From assembly GCA_964519015.1 (NCBI GenBank), contig CAZFHZ010000005.1:10741-74740 (forward strand): 64,000 nt of DNA. The letters are read 5' to 3'. Both the position numbers and the translations under genes were made by a program. Positions 27,866 through 37,013 of the stretch are shown here, piece after piece. This stretch comes from CAZFHZ01 sp964519015 (GTDB lineage Bacteria; Blakebacterota; Blakebacteria; Blakebacterales; CAYUVJ01). Numbering within the stretch: the first letter of the stretch is position 1; every line of letters begins with the position of its first letter. The notes under the pieces were generated by a model, which was not told the origin of the DNA, made no database searches, and worked only from the letters and a program-made list of their open reading frames with translations.

Positions 27866-30800
27866 TTACCGCTCCGGACCGGCGGCCGGGTCGATCGGGA
27901 CGATCGGTTCTTTGCCCGCCCGGCGCAGGCGCTCGTTGAAGGCGGCCAGCTCCTTCTCCACAACGGACCGATAGGCGTCGAGCTGGACCTGCAGCTGGGC
28001 GCTCAGGCCTGCGAAGACCTCGTAGGATTGGTCGGTCGGGCGATAGGGACCCGACTGCACCACCCCGAGCAGAGCGGCGATCTTGTTGTTGAGCTTAATG
28101 GGGAAATTGAGCGGGTCCTGGCCGCTCCGGTTCTTGACCTGGTAGATCTCGGCCTCCACGGCGCTCAGCTTCGTCTTGATCGTCTCGGCGTCCCGGCGCA
28201 GGCGGCTGTCGTCGGCCACCGCGGTGTCGAGCTTCGCTTTGATGTCCCGGATCCGCACCACCGTGTCGTTGGCGTCGTTGGCCCGGTCGCAGATGCGCAG
28301 GCTGAACTCGAACTGGACCGCCAGGTCGTCCTCGCTCGAGCCGCTGCGGGGATCCCCCCGCCAGCGGAAGGTCCGGCTCTGGCTGTAACCGCCGGCCGTC
28401 AGGGTGACCTTATAGACTCCCGGAGCGGCGGTGATGGGGGAGGGGCCGGCCGCCCACAGGATCATCCCCTCGAAGCCGCGGAAGGAAGGATATTGCAGGA
28501 AGGCGGAGGTGCGGTGCATCCCTGCCTTAGTGGACAGGCCCGCCCCGGCGCCGCGCCCGCCGCTCTCCACCGTCATGAACTCCCGGCCGGCCGGGTCGGT
28601 GAAGGTCAGGCTGACCCGCTCGACGTCCTGCGGGAGGTAGTAGTCGAGCACCACGCCGCTGGGCGGGTTGGTCCCGACCGGAGTGGTGCTTGCCGCGCCC
28701 CCGCGGCCGCCGAAGCCGCCCCCCCAGCGGACCGCCCAGGCATCCTTGGGCGGGAAGAAGTGGGGGGCGGATGTGCTTACTCCGCCGTCGGCCAGCCGGC
28801 GGAGCGGAGTGATATCGTCCAGGACCCAGAAGGAGCGGCCGTGGGTGGCGGCGATCAGGTCATCCTCCTTGATGGCCAGGTCGTGCACCGGCACCAGGGG
28901 CAGGTTGAGCTGGAGGGGCTGCCAGCGCTCCCCGTCGTCGAAGGAGACGAAGACCCCCATCTCGGTCCCGGCGAAGAGCAGACCCTTCCGGACAGGATCC
29001 TCGCGCACGACCCGTACGAAGGTGGTGGCGGGGATACCGGCGACCTTCTTCTCCCAGGTCACGCCGAAGTCACGGGTGCGGTAGATCCAGGGGGAGTAGT
29101 CGTCGTTCTCATGGTTGTCCACAGCCAGCCAGGCGGTCCCCTCGTCGTGGGGAGAGGCCTCGATCATGCTGCAGAGGCCCCACTCCGGCATACCGGCCGG
29201 GGTGATCCGCTGCCAGAAGCCGCCGGCGTCCCGGGAGACGTGCACCAGCCCGTCGTCGGAGCCGGCCCAGAGCAGGCCGGGTCGCCGGGGGGACTCGGCC
29301 AGGGTGAAGACGGTGGCGTAGTACTCCACGCTGGTGTCGTCCTTGGTGATCGGACCCCCCGACTCCTGCAGGGTGCGCGGGTCGGCGCGGGTCAGGTCGG
29401 GGCTGATCGCCTTCCAGGTCTCTCCGCTGTTGGTGGACTTCAGCACGAACTGGGAACAGGTGTAGAGCAGGTCGGGATCGTTTGGGGAGAAGAGGATGGG
29501 ATAGGTCCACTGGAAGCGGAACTTGGCGTCGATGGCCCCATGCCCCATCGGGTTGTCGGGCCAGGGATTGACGTCCCGGTCAAGCCCGGTGCGGTGGTCG
29601 AGCCGGGTCAACAGCCCGCCGTAGGAGCCGCCGAAGACGATGTCGGGATCGTCCGGCTGGACCGCGATGTAGCCGCTCTCCCCGCCGGCGGTGTCCGTCC
29701 AGTCGGCGTCGGTGATCCCGCGGCCGGTGGTGCGGCTTACGATCCGGGCGGTCGAGTTGTCCTGCTGCGCGCCCAGAATCCGGTAGGGGAAGGCGTTATC
29801 GGTGGTCACGTGGTAGAACTGGGCGGTGGCGAAGTCCTGGTCGCTCCAGGTCCGCCCCCCGTCGAAGGTGACGTTGGCTCCCCCGTCGTTGGAGTTGATC
29901 ATCGCCAGCGGGTCGTCGGGACTGATCCAGAGGTCGTGGTTGTCCCCGTGCGGCACCTGGATCGAGGAGTAGTTCTGCCCGCCGTCGGTGGAGCGGTAGC
30001 AGCCGGTGTTGAGCACGTAGACCTTCTCCCGGTCCTTCGGGTCGGCGTAGATGCGGGTGTAGTACCAGGCGCGCTGGCGGAAGCGGCGGTCGTCGGTGAG
30101 CAGCGTCCAGCTCGCCCCGGCGTCGTCGGAGCGGAAGATCCCGCCTGCCTCGGCCTCCAAGATGGCCCAGACCCGTTGCGGGTCGGCCGGGGAGACGGCC
30201 ACCCCGATCTTGCCCAGGACCCCCTTGGGCAGGCCGGGGTTACGGCTCAGTTCCTTCCAGGTGGCGCCGCCGTCGGTCGACTTGTAGAGACGGCTGCCGG
30301 GGCCGCCGCTGTTGAGCTGCCAGGGGGTGCGCCACGCTTCCCAGGTGGCCGCATAGAGCACGTCGGGGTGCCCCGGCTCCAGGGAGAGGTCGACCGCCCC
30401 GGAGCGTTCGTCGACGTAGAGGACCTTCTTCCAGGTGGCCCCACCGTCGGTCGACTTGAAGACCCCGCGCTCCGGGCTCGGCCCGTAGACATGGCCCAGC
30501 GCCGCCACCCAGACGATGTCGGGATCGGTGGGGTGGACCCGCACCCGGGCGATGAAGCGCGTATCACGCAGTCCGATGTGGGTCCAGGTGTCACCGCCGT
30601 CGGTCGACTTGTAGACCCCGTCCCCGTGGGAGATGTTGCCCCGGATCTGGGTCTCCCCCATCCCGACGTAGATCACGTCTGGGTTGGAAGCGCTCACCCC
30701 GATGCCCCCCACCGATCCGGTGCCGAAGAAACCGTCGGAGACGTTCTTCCAGGTAGCGCCTCCGTCCGTGGTGCGCCACAGGCCCCCCCCGGTCGCCCCC

Positions 30801-31006
30801 ATGAAGAAGACCTGAGGCCGCCCAGGCACCCCGCTGACGGCCGTGCAGCGCCCTCCCCGGAAGGGGCCGATCTCCCGCCACTGCAGTCCGCCGAAGAGGG
30901 CGGGGTCCACGCCCTGGGCGCCGGCCGGAGCCGGGCCGGTCAGAGGAAGGAGCAGGAGGAGGGTGAGGAGGGTGGTGGGCCGCGGCCGGATCGGGTGGGT
31001 CGGCAT
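27866..31006 (-). CDS. Secreted sortilin-like BNR/WD40-type repeat protein ('glycosyl hydrolase' by habit)
   Basis: The protein has 1046 residues with a signal peptide (LLTLLLLLPLTGPAPAGAQG). Residues about 30-720 contain many BNR/Asp-box-type repeats of the form KSTDGGATWK or RSTDGGQNY spaced along a beta-propeller fold like VPS10/sortilin domains. A beta-sandwich region and a C-terminal helical segment (KTKLSAVEAEIYQVKNR) follow. Databases often label such proteins as glycosyl hydrolases, but no catalytic residues can be assigned. It is common in FCB-group genomes. Spliced into the same strand as ettA, it is separated from it by the repeat element. Confidence 0.8.
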   Translation of the reverse strand: MPTHPIRPRPTTLLTLLLLLPLTGPAPAGAQGVDPALFGGLQWREIGPFRGGRCTAVSGVPGRPQVFFMGATGGGLWRTTDGGATWKNVSDGFFGTGSVGGIGVSASNPDVIYVGMGETQIRGNISHGDGVYKSTDGGDTWTHIGLRDTRFIARVRVHPTDPDIVWVAALGHVYGPSPERGVFKSTDGGATWKKVLYVDERSGAVDLSLEPGHPDVLYAATWEAWRTPWQLNSGGPGSRLYKSTDGGATWKELSRNPGLPKGVLGKIGVAVSPADPQRVWAILEAEAGGIFRSDDAGASWTLLTDDRRFRQRAWYYTRIYADPKDREKVYVLNTGCYRSTDGGQNYSSIQVPHGDNHDLWISPDDPLAMINSNDGGANVTFDGGRTWSDQDFATAQFYHVTTDNAFPYRILGAQQDNSTARIVSRTTGRGITDADWTDTAGGESGYIAVQPDDPDIVFGGSYGGLLTRLDHRTGLDRDVNPWPDNPMGHGAIDAKFRFQWTYPILFSPNDPDLLYTCSQFVLKSTNSGETWKAISPDLTRADPRTLQESGGPITKDDTSVEYYATVFTLAESPRRPGLLWAGSDDGLVHVSRDAGGFWQRITPAGMPEWGLCSMIEASPHDEGTAWLAVDNHENDDYSPWIYRTRDFGVTWEKKVAGIPATTFVRVVREDPVRKGLLFAGTEMGVFVSFDDGERWQPLQLNLPLVPVHDLAIKEDDLIAATHGRSFWVLDDITPLRRLADGGVSTSAPHFFPPKDAWAVRWGGGFGGRGGAASTTPVGTNPPSGVVLDYYLPQDVERVSLTFTDPAGREFMTVESGGRGAGAGLSTKAGMHRTSAFLQYPSFRGFEGMILWAAGPSPITAAPGVYKVTLTAGGYSQSRTFRWRGDPRSGSSEDDLAVQFEFSLRICDRANDANDTVVRIRDIKAKLDTAVADDSRLRRDAETIKTKLSAVEAEIYQVKNRSGQDPLNFPIKLNNKIAALLGVVQSGPYRPTDQSYEVFAGLSAQLQVQLDAYRSVVEKELAAFNERLRRAGKEPIVPIDPAAGPER

Positions 31007-31117
31007 GGTCGGTCTCCCGGGGTGAGGGATGGATCTGGGTAGAGGTCTGTTGTACTCCGACCAGGGCCGGGATTCAAGGGGGTGGTCCCGGGTCGGTGAG
31101 CGGAGCGAGAGGGCCGC

Positions 31118-31633
31118 TCAGGGGGGAGGCAGGGCGCGCACCCGGTAGTCGCGGAAGCGGGAATAGCAGGGAGAAGGGGAGGAACGCTCCTCGGCGATGG
31201 GGCGCTCGAAGCTCACTTCAACCGGATGCTCCGGGGTGCTTTCCAGCAGCAGGCGGAGCGAGGGGCCGGCGATCTCTCCAGAGAAGTCTCCGCCCCAGGC
31301 CTGGTTGAGATAGACGATCCGGACGCTCGAACGGTCGAGGCAACCGAGCACGATCCCGTTCGCCCGCAGGGCGGGGTCGTCGGCGTGGGTCTTCAACCAG
31401 GGGATCAGGCCAGCCGGCTCCGCCCTGGTCACGACCAGCACCACCCAGGGAGCGTTGCTCCCCGCCCGCTCCTCCAGCCGGACATACCCTTGCGTGACCA
31501 CCCGGCCGATGTAAGACCCGAAGAAGGCGGAGGGGGGGGTCTGCGGCCGGGCGCGGGCGGGCTCGGTCCTCCGGGGGAGGGGACCGGCCAGGAGCGCGGT
31601 GCATAGGAGCCAGCCGAGGTGACGAGCGGGCAA
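31118..31633 (-). CDS. Hypothetical exported protein
   Basis: The protein has 171 residues and is not recognised. The N-terminus (LGWLLCTALLAGPLP) looks like a Sec signal peptide with a long arginine-rich region after it. The mature part begins FFGSYIGRVVTQGYVRLEER and is predicted mixed alpha/beta with two cysteines. There is no membrane helix and no motif I can name. It sits between the ABC exporter pair and the BNR-repeat gene on the same strand, with about 110 bp to the latter and about 70 bp to the former. Confidence 0.55.
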   Translation of the reverse strand: MPARHLGWLLCTALLAGPLPRRTEPARARPQTPPSAFFGSYIGRVVTQGYVRLEERAGSNAPWVVLVVTRAEPAGLIPWLKTHADDPALRANGIVLGCLDRSSVRIVYLNQAWGGDFSGEIAGPSLRLLLESTPEHPVEVSFERPIAEERSSPSPCYSRFRDYRVRALPPP

Positions 31634-31704
31634 GGGAACCTCCCGGGCAGAGCCCCGGCGGGGGGGCCTCTCCCGGACAGGATAGCCGTCGGCGGAGCGG
31701 TCTG

Positions 31705-33654
31705 TCAGGCCTCGTGCGCGGAGCCGGCCGACACCGCGTTGCCGTTGGCCCGTTCCTGGGCCTGGTACTGGAGCTGGTAGAGGCGGTGGTAGATGCCGCC
31801 GGCGGCGAGCAGCTCGGCGTGGCTGCCGACCTCGCGCACCTCCCCCTTGTGGAGGACGATGATCTGGTCGGCCTTCTGGATGGTGGAGAGCCGGTGGGCG
31901 ATGACGATGGTAGTGCGCCCGGCCATCAGTTTATCCAGCGCGTCCTGGATGAGGACCTCGGTCTCGGTATCCACGCTGCTGGTGGCCTCGTCGAGCACCA
32001 GGATGGTCGGATCGAAGGCGAGCGCCCGGGCGAAGGCGAGCAGCTGCCGCTGTCCGGCCGAGAGGGTGGAACCGCGCTCTTCGACCCGGCTGTCGTAGCC
32101 GTCGGGGAGGCGGCGGATGAAGGGGTCGGCGTTCACGTGCCGGGCGGCGGCCTCGACATGCTCCCGGCTGATGCGTTCCTCCCCCAGCCGGAGGTTCCCT
32201 TCGATCGTGCCGCTGAAGAGGAAGACATCCTGCAGCACCACCCCCACCGAGGCGCGCAGCCGGGCCAGGTCCATCTCCCGGATGTCCATCCCATCCAACC
32301 GGATACATCCCCGCTGCACGTCGTAGAGTCGGGTGAGCAGGCTGATGATGGTGGTCTTCCCCGAGCCGGTGGCCCCCACGATGGCCACCCGTTGCCCCGG
32401 GGCCACCTGGAAGGAGACGTTCTTGAGGACCCACTCCCGCTCCGGGCTCGTGCCCGGCCCGGTCTCCCCCGCCTCGTTCACGTCGACCGACCGCATCCCC
32501 CGGCGCTGGGAGGTCTCCTCGTCGTCGGTCGGACCGCTCTCGTAGCCGAACCAGACGTTGCAGAAAGCCACTTCCCCTGCCATGGGCTCCGGGAAGAGGG
32601 GCTGCGGAGGATCGGTGATGGTGATCTTCTCGTCGAGCAGGCGGAAGATCCGTTCACTCGAGGCCATGGCCGACTGCATGATGTTGTACTTCTCGGCCAG
32701 GTCGCGGATGGGCCGGTAGAACCGTTCCACGTAAAGGATGAAGGCGTAGACCGTGCCGAAGGTCATCGTCCCGGCCAGAATGCCGCCGCCGCCGAACCAG
32801 ATGAGCAGGGCGAGCGCCAGGGCGCTCAGAAAATCGACGCCGGGGAAGAAGAGGGCGTAGTAGAAGATGGTGCGCTCGAAGGCGTCCCGGTATTCACCGT
32901 TCAGGCCCTTGAAGTGCTCGTAGTTGCGCTTCTCCCGGGTGAACATCTGGACCACCCGGATCCCCATCAGGTTCTCCTGCAGGAAGGCGTTCATCCGCCC
33001 CAGTTTGGCCCGCGTCTCGGCGTAGGCGTCGCGCGCCTTCACCCGGAACCACATGGTAGCGGCCACCAGCAGGGGGAGCACGATCATGACCACGCTCGCC
33101 AGGGTGGCGTTCAGGTAGAACATGAAGGCAACGATCCCGGTGAGCAGGAAGAAGTCGCCGAAGATGGCCACCACACCGCTGGTGAACATCTCGTTGAGGA
33201 CCTCCACGTCGTTGGTGAGCCGGGTCATCACCCAGCCGACGCTGGAGCGGTCGTAGTAGGACATCGGCAGATCAAGCAGGTGCTCGTAGAGTTCGCCGCG
33301 CAAGTCGTTCATGGCCCGCTGGCCGGTCAGGTTCATCAGGTACATCTGCCCGAACTGGAGCAGGAAGGAACCGACGATGGTGGCCAGGAAGAGAAGCGAG
33401 AGACGGTCGATCCCGGCCAGCCGCTGGGCCATTGGTACCTGCCCGGCGGTGGTCGGGTCGATGAAACGGTCGATAAGCAGCTTGGTGATGGCCGGCCCGG
33501 CCAGCTGGACGACCGAACCGAGCAGCATCAGCAGCACGCTGAACCCCACCCACATCCGGTAGGGGCGCAGGTAGCGGAGCAGCCGGCCGAGCAGCCGCCG
33601 GTCGAGCGCCTTCCCCTCGACCTCGGACGCGGATCCATGACCCCCGCGCCTCAT
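31705..33654 (-). CDS. ABC exporter half-transporter (consensus ATP site subunit)
   Basis: The protein has 649 residues. Residues about 25-330 contain six membrane helices of the type I exporter fold. Residues about 360-630 are the nucleotide-binding domain, with Walker A GATGSGKTTI, signature LSAGQRQLLAF, Walker B ILVLDEATSSVD with the catalytic Glu, and the switch His in IVIAHRLSTI. The start overlaps the stop of the upstream half-transporter (ATGA). The two should form a heterodimer that exports lipid, drug or peptide. A 25-residue insertion (about 365-395, rich in Glu and Thr) precedes the ATPase core. Substrate is unknown. Confidence 0.9.
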   Translation of the reverse strand: MRRGGHGSASEVEGKALDRRLLGRLLRYLRPYRMWVGFSVLLMLLGSVVQLAGPAITKLLIDRFIDPTTAGQVPMAQRLAGIDRLSLLFLATIVGSFLLQFGQMYLMNLTGQRAMNDLRGELYEHLLDLPMSYYDRSSVGWVMTRLTNDVEVLNEMFTSGVVAIFGDFFLLTGIVAFMFYLNATLASVVMIVLPLLVAATMWFRVKARDAYAETRAKLGRMNAFLQENLMGIRVVQMFTREKRNYEHFKGLNGEYRDAFERTIFYYALFFPGVDFLSALALALLIWFGGGGILAGTMTFGTVYAFILYVERFYRPIRDLAEKYNIMQSAMASSERIFRLLDEKITITDPPQPLFPEPMAGEVAFCNVWFGYESGPTDDEETSQRRGMRSVDVNEAGETGPGTSPEREWVLKNVSFQVAPGQRVAIVGATGSGKTTIISLLTRLYDVQRGCIRLDGMDIREMDLARLRASVGVVLQDVFLFSGTIEGNLRLGEERISREHVEAAARHVNADPFIRRLPDGYDSRVEERGSTLSAGQRQLLAFARALAFDPTILVLDEATSSVDTETEVLIQDALDKLMAGRTTIVIAHRLSTIQKADQIIVLHKGEVREVGSHAELLAAGGIYHRLYQLQYQAQERANGNAVSAGSAHEA

Positions 33655-35303
33655 CCGATGCTCTCCAGTTCCTCGATCAGGGCCTGGCGGGCGGTCATGC
33701 GGGCGTAGGCGCCTCCGCGGGCGATGAGTTCCTCGTGGGTGCCCCGTTCGAGGACGCGACCGTCGTCCAGGTAGACGATCAGGTCGGCGTTGCGCAGCGT
33801 GCTGACCCGGTGACTGACCAGCAGGGTGGTGCGCCGGGCGATCACCTCGCGCAGGCCGGTCAGGATGGCTTCTTCCGTGTTGGTGTCCACGTTAGAGAAG
33901 GCGTCATCGAGGATGAGGATGGCCGGGTCGCGGATCACCGCCCGCGAGATGGCCACCCGCTGCTTCTGTCCGCCGCTCAAGGTCACCCCGCGCTCCCCCA
34001 CCACTTCGTGGTACCGCAGCGGGAACTCCTCGATCTCCTGATTGATCTGTCCGATCCGGGCGGCCTCCTCGACTTCCTCGATGACCACCTGCGGCAGTCC
34101 GTAGGCGATGTTCTCCTCGAGCGTCTCGCTGAAGAGGAAACTCTCCTGGGGCACCATCCCGATGTTCTCGCGCAGGGTCTGGAGGGGGATGTCCCGGACG
34201 TCCACGCCGTCGATGAAGAGGGTACCGGGCGGGACCTGGAAGAGGCGGGGGATGAGGTTGAGCAGGGTGGTCTTGCCGCTGCCGGTGGGACCGGTGATGC
34301 CCACGGTGGCACCGGTCGGGATGTGGAGGTCGATCCCCCTGAGCACCTCGCCGGAGTCGGGGCCATAAGCGAAGGAGAGGGTCCGGAAATCGATCTCCCC
34401 CCGCAGGGAGGAGAGGTCATACCGGGTCGTCTCCTCGTCACGGATCTCCGGCTCGGTATCCATGATCTGCTGGATACGGGCCAGGCTGGCCGTGCCCCGT
34501 TCGTAGATGTTGATCACCCAGCCGAGCGCGATCATCGGCCAGGTCAGGATGGCGTGGTACTGGGTGAAGGCGACCAGGTCCCCCAGGGTGATGGTGCCGG
34601 AGGTGACCAGCCGTCCCCCCGCCCAGATCACGACCAGCAGTCCGATCGAGGCCACTCCCATCAGCAGGGGGAAGAATCCGCCGTAGACCCGGACCAGAGC
34701 CAGGTTGCGGCGGATGTACTCCCGGTTCAGTCCCTGGAACTCCGCCAGCACGCTGCGTTCCCGGGCGTATGATTTGACCACCCGGATGCCGTTCAGGTTC
34801 TCCTGGGCGTGGGTGCTGAGGGTGGAGAACTGCGCCTGGACCGCCTCGAACCGCTTGTGCAGCATCGGGCCGATCCACTTGGTCAGCACCGGCAGGGCGA
34901 CCATGGGCAGGAGGGAGAAGAGGGTCAGGCGGGGACTGATCCAGATCATGACCGGCAGTGCGATCGTGGCGGCCGCCACGGTGTTGGCGGCGTTCATGAT
35001 GCCCGGCCCCAGGATGGCGCGCACCGCATCCATGTCGTTGGTGGCCCGGGCCATGATGTCGCCGGTCGACTGGCGGTTGTAGTAGGAGAAGGGAAGTCGG
35101 AGCAGGTGGCGGAAGAGATTGTTGCGCAGGTCGTACTCGATCCGCCGGCTGGCCACGATCATGCTCATGCGCTGGAAGTAGAGGAAGAGCGCGGCCACCG
35201 TCTCCAGGCCCAGAAATAGGATGACCCAGGGGAGCAAACCCCGTACGTCGTGGACGTTGCGGAGAGCGTCGACCGTCCAGCCGAGCACACGTGGCCCGGC
35301 CAA
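33651..35303 (-). CDS. ABC exporter half-transporter (degenerate ATP site subunit), N-terminus uncertain
   Basis: The visible frame from TTG 35303 gives 550 residues but lacks the first membrane helix. In the same frame, codons back to about 35417 encode a normal N-terminus (LRPLFPYLARYRGAL and a hydrophobic helix), yet no ATG, GTG or TTG occurs before an upstream stop. An ATG at 35418 (MEPEEIDR) lies one base out of frame, so a one-base indel near 35395-35415 is likely. The ATPase domain has Walker A GPTGSGKTTL and signature LSGGQKQRV, but Walker B reads ILILDDAFSNVD: Asp replaces the catalytic Glu. That is the classic degenerate half of a heterodimeric exporter. Confidence 0.85.
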   Translation of the reverse strand: MAGPRVLGWTVDALRNVHDVRGLLPWVILFLGLETVAALFLYFQRMSMIVASRRIEYDLRNNLFRHLLRLPFSYYNRQSTGDIMARATNDMDAVRAILGPGIMNAANTVAAATIALPVMIWISPRLTLFSLLPMVALPVLTKWIGPMLHKRFEAVQAQFSTLSTHAQENLNGIRVVKSYARERSVLAEFQGLNREYIRRNLALVRVYGGFFPLLMGVASIGLLVVIWAGGRLVTSGTITLGDLVAFTQYHAILTWPMIALGWVINIYERGTASLARIQQIMDTEPEIRDEETTRYDLSSLRGEIDFRTLSFAYGPDSGEVLRGIDLHIPTGATVGITGPTGSGKTTLLNLIPRLFQVPPGTLFIDGVDVRDIPLQTLRENIGMVPQESFLFSETLEENIAYGLPQVVIEEVEEAARIGQINQEIEEFPLRYHEVVGERGVTLSGGQKQRVAISRAVIRDPAILILDDAFSNVDTNTEEAILTGLREVIARRTTLLVSHRVSTLRNADLIVYLDDGRVLERGTHEELIARGGAYARMTARQALIEELESIG

Positions 35304-35504
35304 CCCGAAGAGGTTGGAGAGGAGGACGAAGATGGCTCCCGCGATCAGGGCGCCGCGATAACGCGCCAGGTACGGGAAGAGCGGTCTCAGGCGGTCGATC
35401 GATCTCCTCCGGTTCCATAGGACAGGATGGCGTGTCGGTGGCCGGGGATTGGACGCGGCGGCGCGACGGCTTCTTCCGGCGCTCCGGCGGGCCGCCCGGA
35501 AGAT

Positions 35505-37013
35505 ATGAATTCACTCCTTCCCAAGGAAGCCCCGCTGCCCCACACTGGGGGCGCCATGGAGACCTCCCCCGCCCGGGTCCTGATCGTGGATGACGAACCG
35601 GACATCGTCGAGATGGTCCGGGAGTTCCTCACCCTCATTGGGCACGAATGCACTGGTACTGCGGTCGGGGGGCGGGCGCTCGAGCTGCTGGCCGGACAGA
35701 GCTACGACCTGGTCCTGACCGACCTCCACCTGGGCGACGTCACCGGTATGGAGATCCTGACGGCGGTCCGGCACGAGATGCCTTCCGACACCATGGTGGT
35801 CCTCATGACCGCCTTCCCCACCATCGAGAACGCCATCGAGGCCCTTAAGAGCGGGGCCGAAGACTACCTGCTCAAGCCCTTTACGCTCGAGACCCTCGAA
35901 CTGGTCGTCGGGCGGGTGCTGGAGAAACAGCGGCTGGCCCGCGAGAACATCAACCTGCGTGAATCACTGGCGCTCTATCGGGCCAGCGAAGCGCTGGAGG
36001 CACCGCTCGAACTCCCCGAATACCTCTCCATGGTCCTCGACGTGGCCGTCAACGAACTACAGGGAGAAGCCGCCCAGCTCGCCCTCCTGGAGGAGGGGGA
36101 GGAGACCGCGGTGGTGCGGCTCCTGCACCGCGACCAAGGGAGCGGCCTGCTGCTGCGGGGAGACGAGGTGCGGGTGCTGGCGGAGCAGCTGCAGGGGGGT
36201 GAGGGGATGCTGCTGCGCACCCGGGAGGGAGGGGGACCGCTCCTCGCGCTACCTCTGAGGACGGCGGGGGAACTGGTCGGCCTCATCGCCGTCCATCGCC
36301 GGTCGGGGGAACTCGCCTTCACCCCCGCTCAGGCCCGCGCCCTGGGGATCATCGGTTCCGGAGCGGCACTGGCCATCAAGAACGCCCGGCTCTACAACTC
36401 CCTCCAGGAGCAGTACCTGCGCGCGGTGCGGGCGCTGGTCGCGGCCGTTGAGGCCAAGGACCCCTATACAAGCGGCCACAGCGAGATGGTCAGCCGCTAT
36501 GTGACCGCCCTGGCCCGGGAGGCCGGCCTGGAGGACGGGCAGGTGGACGGTCTGCGGGTGGCGGCGCTGCTGCATGACTCCGGCAAGATCGGCATCCCGG
36601 AAGTGGTCCTGCTCAAACCGGCCGACCTCACCCCCGAGGAGTACGACATCATCAAGGGACACGTGGTGATGAGCGGGCGGATCGTGGAGCCTCTGCAGCT
36701 CGACGCGTTCATCACCCGGGCCATCGTCGAGCACCACGAGCGAATGGACGGTTCCGGCTACCCCCGCGCCCTGGCCGGTGAGGAGATCTCACCCGGCGGC
36801 CGCATGATGGCCATCGCCGACTCCTGGGACGCCATGATAAGCGACCGGGTCTACCGCGACCGTCTCGGACGGGCAATGGCCAGCGCCCGGCTGGAAGAGC
36901 TGTCGGGGAAAGGGCTCGACGCCGGATTGGTCGCGCTCTTCCTGGAGGTGCTCCACAAGCGCGACCGGGGCGAGATCGCGATCCCCTCGGTGCACGGATC
37001 CAACCTCGAATGA
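35505..37013 (+). CDS. Response regulator with GAF and HD-GYP domains
   Basis: The protein has 502 residues from ATG 35505; an ATG at 35556 is also possible. Residues about 22-135 are a receiver domain (VLIVDDEPDIVEMV, phosphoacceptor Asp in LVLTDLHLGD, Lys in LLKPF). Residues about 160-310 are GAF-like. Residues about 320-485 are an HD-GYP domain with HDSGKIGIP, EHHERMDGSGYP and ADSWDAM, the arrangement of active cyclic-di-GMP phosphodiesterases. Phosphorylation would thus control c-di-GMP breakdown. No adjacent kinase is certain; the hybrid kinase at 43.5 kb is one candidate. The stop overlaps the dacB start. Confidence 0.92.
   Translation: MNSLLPKEAPLPHTGGAMETSPARVLIVDDEPDIVEMVREFLTLIGHECTGTAVGGRALELLAGQSYDLVLTDLHLGDVTGMEILTAVRHEMPSDTMVVLMTAFPTIENAIEALKSGAEDYLLKPFTLETLELVVGRVLEKQRLARENINLRESLALYRASEALEAPLELPEYLSMVLDVAVNELQGEAAQLALLEEGEETAVVRLLHRDQGSGLLLRGDEVRVLAEQLQGGEGMLLRTREGGGPLLALPLRTAGELVGLIAVHRRSGELAFTPAQARALGIIGSGAALAIKNARLYNSLQEQYLRAVRALVAAVEAKDPYTSGHSEMVSRYVTALAREAGLEDGQVDGLRVAALLHDSGKIGIPEVVLLKPADLTPEEYDIIKGHVVMSGRIVEPLQLDAFITRAIVEHHERMDGSGYPRALAGEEISPGGRMMAIADSWDAMISDRVYRDRLGRAMASARLEELSGKGLDAGLVALFLEVLHKRDRGEIAIPSVHGSNLE

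Noticed and set aside
28028..31042. Open 1004-codon plus-strand frame opposite the BNR-repeat gene
   Set aside because: Composition-driven antisense frame in GC-rich DNA. The minus-strand product has a signal peptide and family repeats; the plus-strand one has none.
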